Source of the DNA: Vulcanimicrobiota bacterium
GTDB taxonomy: Bacteria > Vulcanimicrobiota > Vulcanimicrobiia > Vulcanimicrobiales > Vulcanimicrobiaceae
Direction: 5' to 3'
DNA length: 64,000 nucleotides
Assembly: GCA_027452165.1 (NCBI GenBank)
Contig: DAIDGX010000024.1
Coordinates: 124,001-188,000 of the forward strand
The notes under the pieces are model-generated. The model was given only the letters and a program-made list of their open reading frames with translations. It was not told the origin of the DNA and made no database searches. Every line of letters starts with the position of its first letter. Positions within the stretch are counted from its first letter, which is position 1. Positions 61,294 to 64,000 of the stretch are shown here, in pieces. The position numbers and the translations under genes are program-made.

Positions 61294-62196
61294 TCAGCGC
61301 GCGGCGTGCAACGCCGATTCCAATTCGTCGAAGTACGCTTCGCTTGCAAGCGCGCGAGCGGCGCGCAGTTCGCGATTGCTGAGCGCCCGATCGGTCGAGA
61401 GATCGCCCAGCCCCGCACGACAGGTGTCGGCATACCGGCGTCCACGCAGCACGGCATGGTAGGCGCGCTGCACCGGATTGAGCCCGGTCGCAAGATACGT
61501 GCGCCAATGTGGGTGAATGTGCGCCAGTTGCACCGCCGTGCGCGCCTGCGCTCGCGCCTGTTTTACCATCTTTTCCACGTTGCCGCTGCGCGGGCGCGGC
61601 TTGTAGTGATACGCGAGCGCATGCTTGTTGAACACGGCTCGCACCCCGCCGAAACGCAGGCGCAGTCCTACGTCGATATCTTCCCAGCCGTATTCAGAAA
61701 AGGATTCGTTGAATCCGCCGATCGCGCGCATCGTGGCAAGCGGAACCGAGACGTTGGTCGTCCAGAAAAAGTTGCCGCTGTAATCCTTGATGCTCCACAC
61801 CGGCGGAGGAAGATCGTCAAAACTCTCCACGTTGATCGCGCCGCCACGCACGATCGACTTCGGATGCGCGTCATGCGAACGCAGATGCTCTTCGACAAAA
61901 TTCGGAAGCGGCAGCACGTCGTCATCGATGAAGATGATGCGCTCGCCCTGCGCCCTCGCAATTCCGGCGTTTCGCCCCTTTGCTAGCCCCGAGTTCTGCT
62001 GTTCGATCACGTCGAAACGGCAGGTTGCGCGCGTTCGCGCACGCGCGATCACCTCGGGCGTATGGTCCGGCGACCCATCGTTGACCAGCACCACCTCGTA
62101 GCTCTCCGAGGGCACGGTCTGCTCGAAGCACGCATCGAGCACGCGCTCCAAGAGCGCGGCCCGGTTGTAAGTGCAGAGCTGAATCGTGGCACGCAT
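61294..62196 (-). CDS. Glycosyltransferase family 2
   Basis: 300 residues. GT-A core: IQLCTYNRAALLERVLDACFEQ, LVNDGSPDHTPEV, NSGLAKGRNAGIARAQGERIIFIDDDVLP (the metal-binding DDD), and GGFNESFSEYGWEDIDVGLRLRFGG. A charged C-terminal helical region follows (MVKQARAQARTAVQLAHIHPHW). It is similar in layout to the GT2 genes at 59409 and 63264; the three look like paralogues of one family. It lies 17 bases before the GT9 gene. Confidence 0.92.
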   Translation of the reverse strand: MRATIQLCTYNRAALLERVLDACFEQTVPSESYEVVLVNDGSPDHTPEVIARARTRATCRFDVIEQQNSGLAKGRNAGIARAQGERIIFIDDDVLPLPNFVEEHLRSHDAHPKSIVRGGAINVESFDDLPPPVWSIKDYSGNFFWTTNVSVPLATMRAIGGFNESFSEYGWEDIDVGLRLRFGGVRAVFNKHALAYHYKPRPRSGNVEKMVKQARAQARTAVQLAHIHPHWRTYLATGLNPVQRAYHAVLRGRRYADTCRAGLGDLSTDRALSNRELRAARALASEAYFDELESALHAAR

Positions 62197-62205
62197 AGCG
62201 CGCCC

Positions 62206-63267
62206 TCACTTCTCTGCGGCGCGCTTGAGTTCCGGGCGCCGCTCGAGAAGTCCCCGCGTCACGGCAACGATGCGCTCCACGTCGAGGTGTGCGATGCACG
62301 CATAGTCGCGACACGTCTCCTTGGTGTCGCCTGGGTGGCAAGGGAAACCCGGACGCACGATCGCGGTGCGAACGCCCGCGGGTGCCCAGCGTTCGGGAAA
62401 ATCGCTTTGAAACGGAAAGATGCCGACCGTTGGAGCACCCACCGCCGCTGCAACGTGCATCGACCCCGTCGTAATGCCGACAAAGCCTCGCGCTCGCGCC
62501 GCAAGCGCGCCGAAGACGCCGATGCCTGCCGCGCCCGCAATGTCGTGAAAGGCCTCGTTCGGCACGTTCGCGTCATCCCGGGCCTCTCGAAGAATTGCGG
62601 CGTTGATCGCAGCGTCGGCGGGTGTGCCACTGATGAGCACCGGAAGGCCGAACGCCGTGTGCAGCGCGCGGGCGAGGGCGGCCCACCCCTGCGTGGGCCA
62701 AATGCCGCGCTTGGGGGCTTCGGCGTTGGTCGGATGGAGGATGATGTACCCGTCACGCGCCACGCCGAGCGAGGCAACAAGGGCGTCAGCTTCGCGCTCG
62801 TCGTCGGGCGTCGGCACGAATCCCGGAATGCGGTCGTCTGTGTCGCACCCCAGTGCACGAGCGTAGTCGAGCTGGATGTCACCCCAATGCGAAGTGACGT
62901 CACCCATCTCGCTGCGTACCACCACGCGTTTGGTAAACCGGAACGAATACAGACGGCGAGCCTGACCGACACGAACCGGAATTGCCGCGAGGTGCGCGAT
63001 CTTGGCCGTGCGCGCGGTTGCCCACGTTACCACGCACGCGTCGTACGCACGCCTGCGGAGCGTTGCGGCGAGCGCCGCCTCGTCGCCGCCATCATCCACG
63101 AGCACGCCGTTCAGATCGGGCACGCGTTCGAGCGCCGCGCGGTGCCCGGGCAGCGTCAACGCATCAACCGTTTCATACTTCGCGCGCAATGCACGGGCGA
63201 TCAGCGTCGAGACGAGCGAATCGCCTATGCCGCCGCCCGCACAGTAGAGCAGCGCGCGTCCGTTCAC
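62206..63267 (-). CDS. Glycosyltransferase family 9 (heptosyltransferase-like)
   Basis: 353 residues, second GT9 of the cluster. N-terminus GRALLYCAGGGIGDSLVSTLIARALRAKYETVDALTLPGH, with the GGIGDSL loop; C-terminal half with GFVGITTGSMHVAAAVGAPTVGIFPFQSDFPERWAP. The Cys pair CHPGDTKETCRDYACI is a family-typical tail. It overlaps the GT2 gene upstream through a GTG start (GTGA) and precedes the next GT2 after nine bases. Confidence 0.92.
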   Translation of the reverse strand: MNGRALLYCAGGGIGDSLVSTLIARALRAKYETVDALTLPGHRAALERVPDLNGVLVDDGGDEAALAATLRRRAYDACVVTWATARTAKIAHLAAIPVRVGQARRLYSFRFTKRVVVRSEMGDVTSHWGDIQLDYARALGCDTDDRIPGFVPTPDDEREADALVASLGVARDGYIILHPTNAEAPKRGIWPTQGWAALARALHTAFGLPVLISGTPADAAINAAILREARDDANVPNEAFHDIAGAAGIGVFGALAARARGFVGITTGSMHVAAAVGAPTVGIFPFQSDFPERWAPAGVRTAIVRPGFPCHPGDTKETCRDYACIAHLDVERIVAVTRGLLERRPELKRAAEK

Positions 63268-64000
63268 GCCTCGTCAAGCACCCGTACGAGTTCGCGTGTG
63301 TACATGCCGTCGAGGAACTGCGCGCGCGCGAAAGCGCGTATCGCGGCGGGCGCGTCGTCGCTCGTCGCCAAGCCGGCAAAAACGGCAAGCAGCGAGTCGG
63401 GCAACAGGTACTTCGCGCGCAGCAGGTTCAGCGCGTGCGCGCCCGTTGCCATACGCGCGCGCTGCGACGGCTGTTTTTCGAGAAAGCGGCGCGCCATGCG
63501 TGCCTTTTCCATCGCCTTGCGCGTCTCCACCTCGAGCGTGTTCTCGTTCGGCGGCTTGATGTGCCAGATGTAGGCGTCCCAGGCGAATTTCCAACGCATT
63601 CCCGCTTCGCGTAGCCGCACGCCGAGTTCGGTGTCTTCCCAGCCGTACAGGTGAAAATTCTCATCGAATCCGCCGACCGCGTCGAGTGCATGCTTGGGCA
63701 CGGAGACGTTGCACGTACAGAGGAACGCACGCGAGTAGTTCGCAGCGCTCGGCTTCGGGCGGTCGTCATAGCCGCCGACGTTGAGAATTGGGCCGTTCAC
63801 CACCAGGTTCGTGCTGGAGTGCGCCGCTTCGTGGGCGGCGAGAAAGCCCGGCGGAATCTGCACGTCGTCGTCCACGAACACGACGATAAACCCGCTCGCC
63901 GCGCGGATGCCGGCGTTGCGTGCCTTCCCGCGGTTCGGTTCGGGCTCGTACACGTAATGCACCGGATACGCCGTGCGCGCGGCTTGACGTTCGGTAACGG
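63264..64000 (-). CDS. Glycosyltransferase family 2, N-terminus beyond the window
   Basis: The frame stays open to the right edge, and the first third of the protein (about 60 residues, including the nucleotide-binding start) is missing. Present: EPNRGKARNAGIRAASGFIVVFVDDDVQIPPGF (metal DDD), NVSVPKHALDAVGGFDENFHLYGWEDTELGVRLREAGMRW, and a basic C-terminal helix ending VRVLDEA. Close in layout to the other two GT2 genes. The internal GTG at 63962 is not the real start, because the upstream codons continue the fold without a stop. Confidence 0.88.
   Translation of the reverse strand, partial: VTERQAARTAYPVHYVYEPEPNRGKARNAGIRAASGFIVVFVDDDVQIPPGFLAAHEAAHSSTNLVVNGPILNVGGYDDRPKPSAANYSRAFLCTCNVSVPKHALDAVGGFDENFHLYGWEDTELGVRLREAGMRWKFAWDAYIWHIKPPNENTLEVETRKAMEKARMARRFLEKQPSQRARMATGAHALNLLRAKYLLPDSLLAVFAGLATSDDAPAAIRAFARAQFLDGMYTRELVRVLDEA

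Overview
The window is 64 kb of GC-rich, densely packed bacterial chromosome. Most neighbouring genes overlap by four bases (ATGA or GTGA) or are separated by fewer than 50 bases. A diderm envelope is indicated by an LptA/OstA-like protein, a large TonB-dependent receptor, several lipoproteins and paired GT2/GT9 glycosyltransferases of LPS type. The gene order rpiB-glyA-upp-wecA-wecB-atp-murA-mreB resembles Firmicutes, Actinobacteria and Chloroflexi, and a SpoIIA/Rsb-type sigma operon is present. A GC-rich diderm with Terrabacteria-like gene order fits Candidatus Eremiobacterota (WPS-2, Vulcanimicrobiota) best. That assignment is inference; no rRNA or tRNA gene was found to test it.

Layout. 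1-1.9 kb: a truncated MFS exporter and an AIM24-family protein. 1.9-5.5 kb (minus): an NHEJ cassette with LigD split into a PE-ligase and a separate polymerase, followed by Ku. 5.5-7.9 kb (plus): a small membrane protein, a DUF255 thioredoxin protein and a TM2-like protein. 8-12.4 kb (minus): alaS, a secreted protein and a polytopic glycosyltransferase-like protein. 12.5-17.1 kb (minus): a TonB receptor with a lipoprotein partner. 17.3-21.9 kb: a secreted protein of unknown function (plus), then a minus-strand operon of cysteine desulfurase, DUF948, YtxH, rsbV, rsbW and a SigB/SigF-type sigma factor. Next to it is an orphan plus-strand intrinsic terminator. 21.9-23.6 kb (minus): a redoxin and a secreted protein.

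23.7-42.3 kb is an 18.6-kb collinear minus-strand run: rpiB, glyA, a HAD hydrolase, upp, dCMP deaminase, wecA, wecB, atpZ, atpI, atpB-E-F'-F-H-A-G-D-C, murA, mreB, tsaC-like, lptA-like and rarA. It joins one-carbon and nucleotide salvage, lipid-linked sugar synthesis, ATP synthase, peptidoglycan synthesis and cell shape. 42.3-45.5 kb: a TIM-barrel protein, a putative structured RNA, a DUF1905 protein, an M91-like metallopeptidase and a photolyase.

45.5-51.4 kb (plus): a tightly coupled operon of dipeptide epimerase, DUF1611 (DgcN-like) protein, oligopeptide-binding lipoprotein, C39-like peptidase, TrmL and GNAT. It suggests salvage of cell-wall peptides or D-glutamate. 51.4-53.9 kb (minus): an accessory block of four small, divergent, mostly secreted proteins that share a G-x-V-G-[WY] core. 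The first shows a frameshift separating its lipoprotein signal from its body. 54-56.9 kb: an Fsr-like MFS exporter divergent from a LysR regulator, with a family-5 uracil-DNA glycosylase behind the regulator. 56.9-64 kb (minus): alternating GT2 and GT9 glycosyltransferases running into aspS and two small lipoproteins. AspRS carries the His31 signature linked to non-discriminating enzymes.
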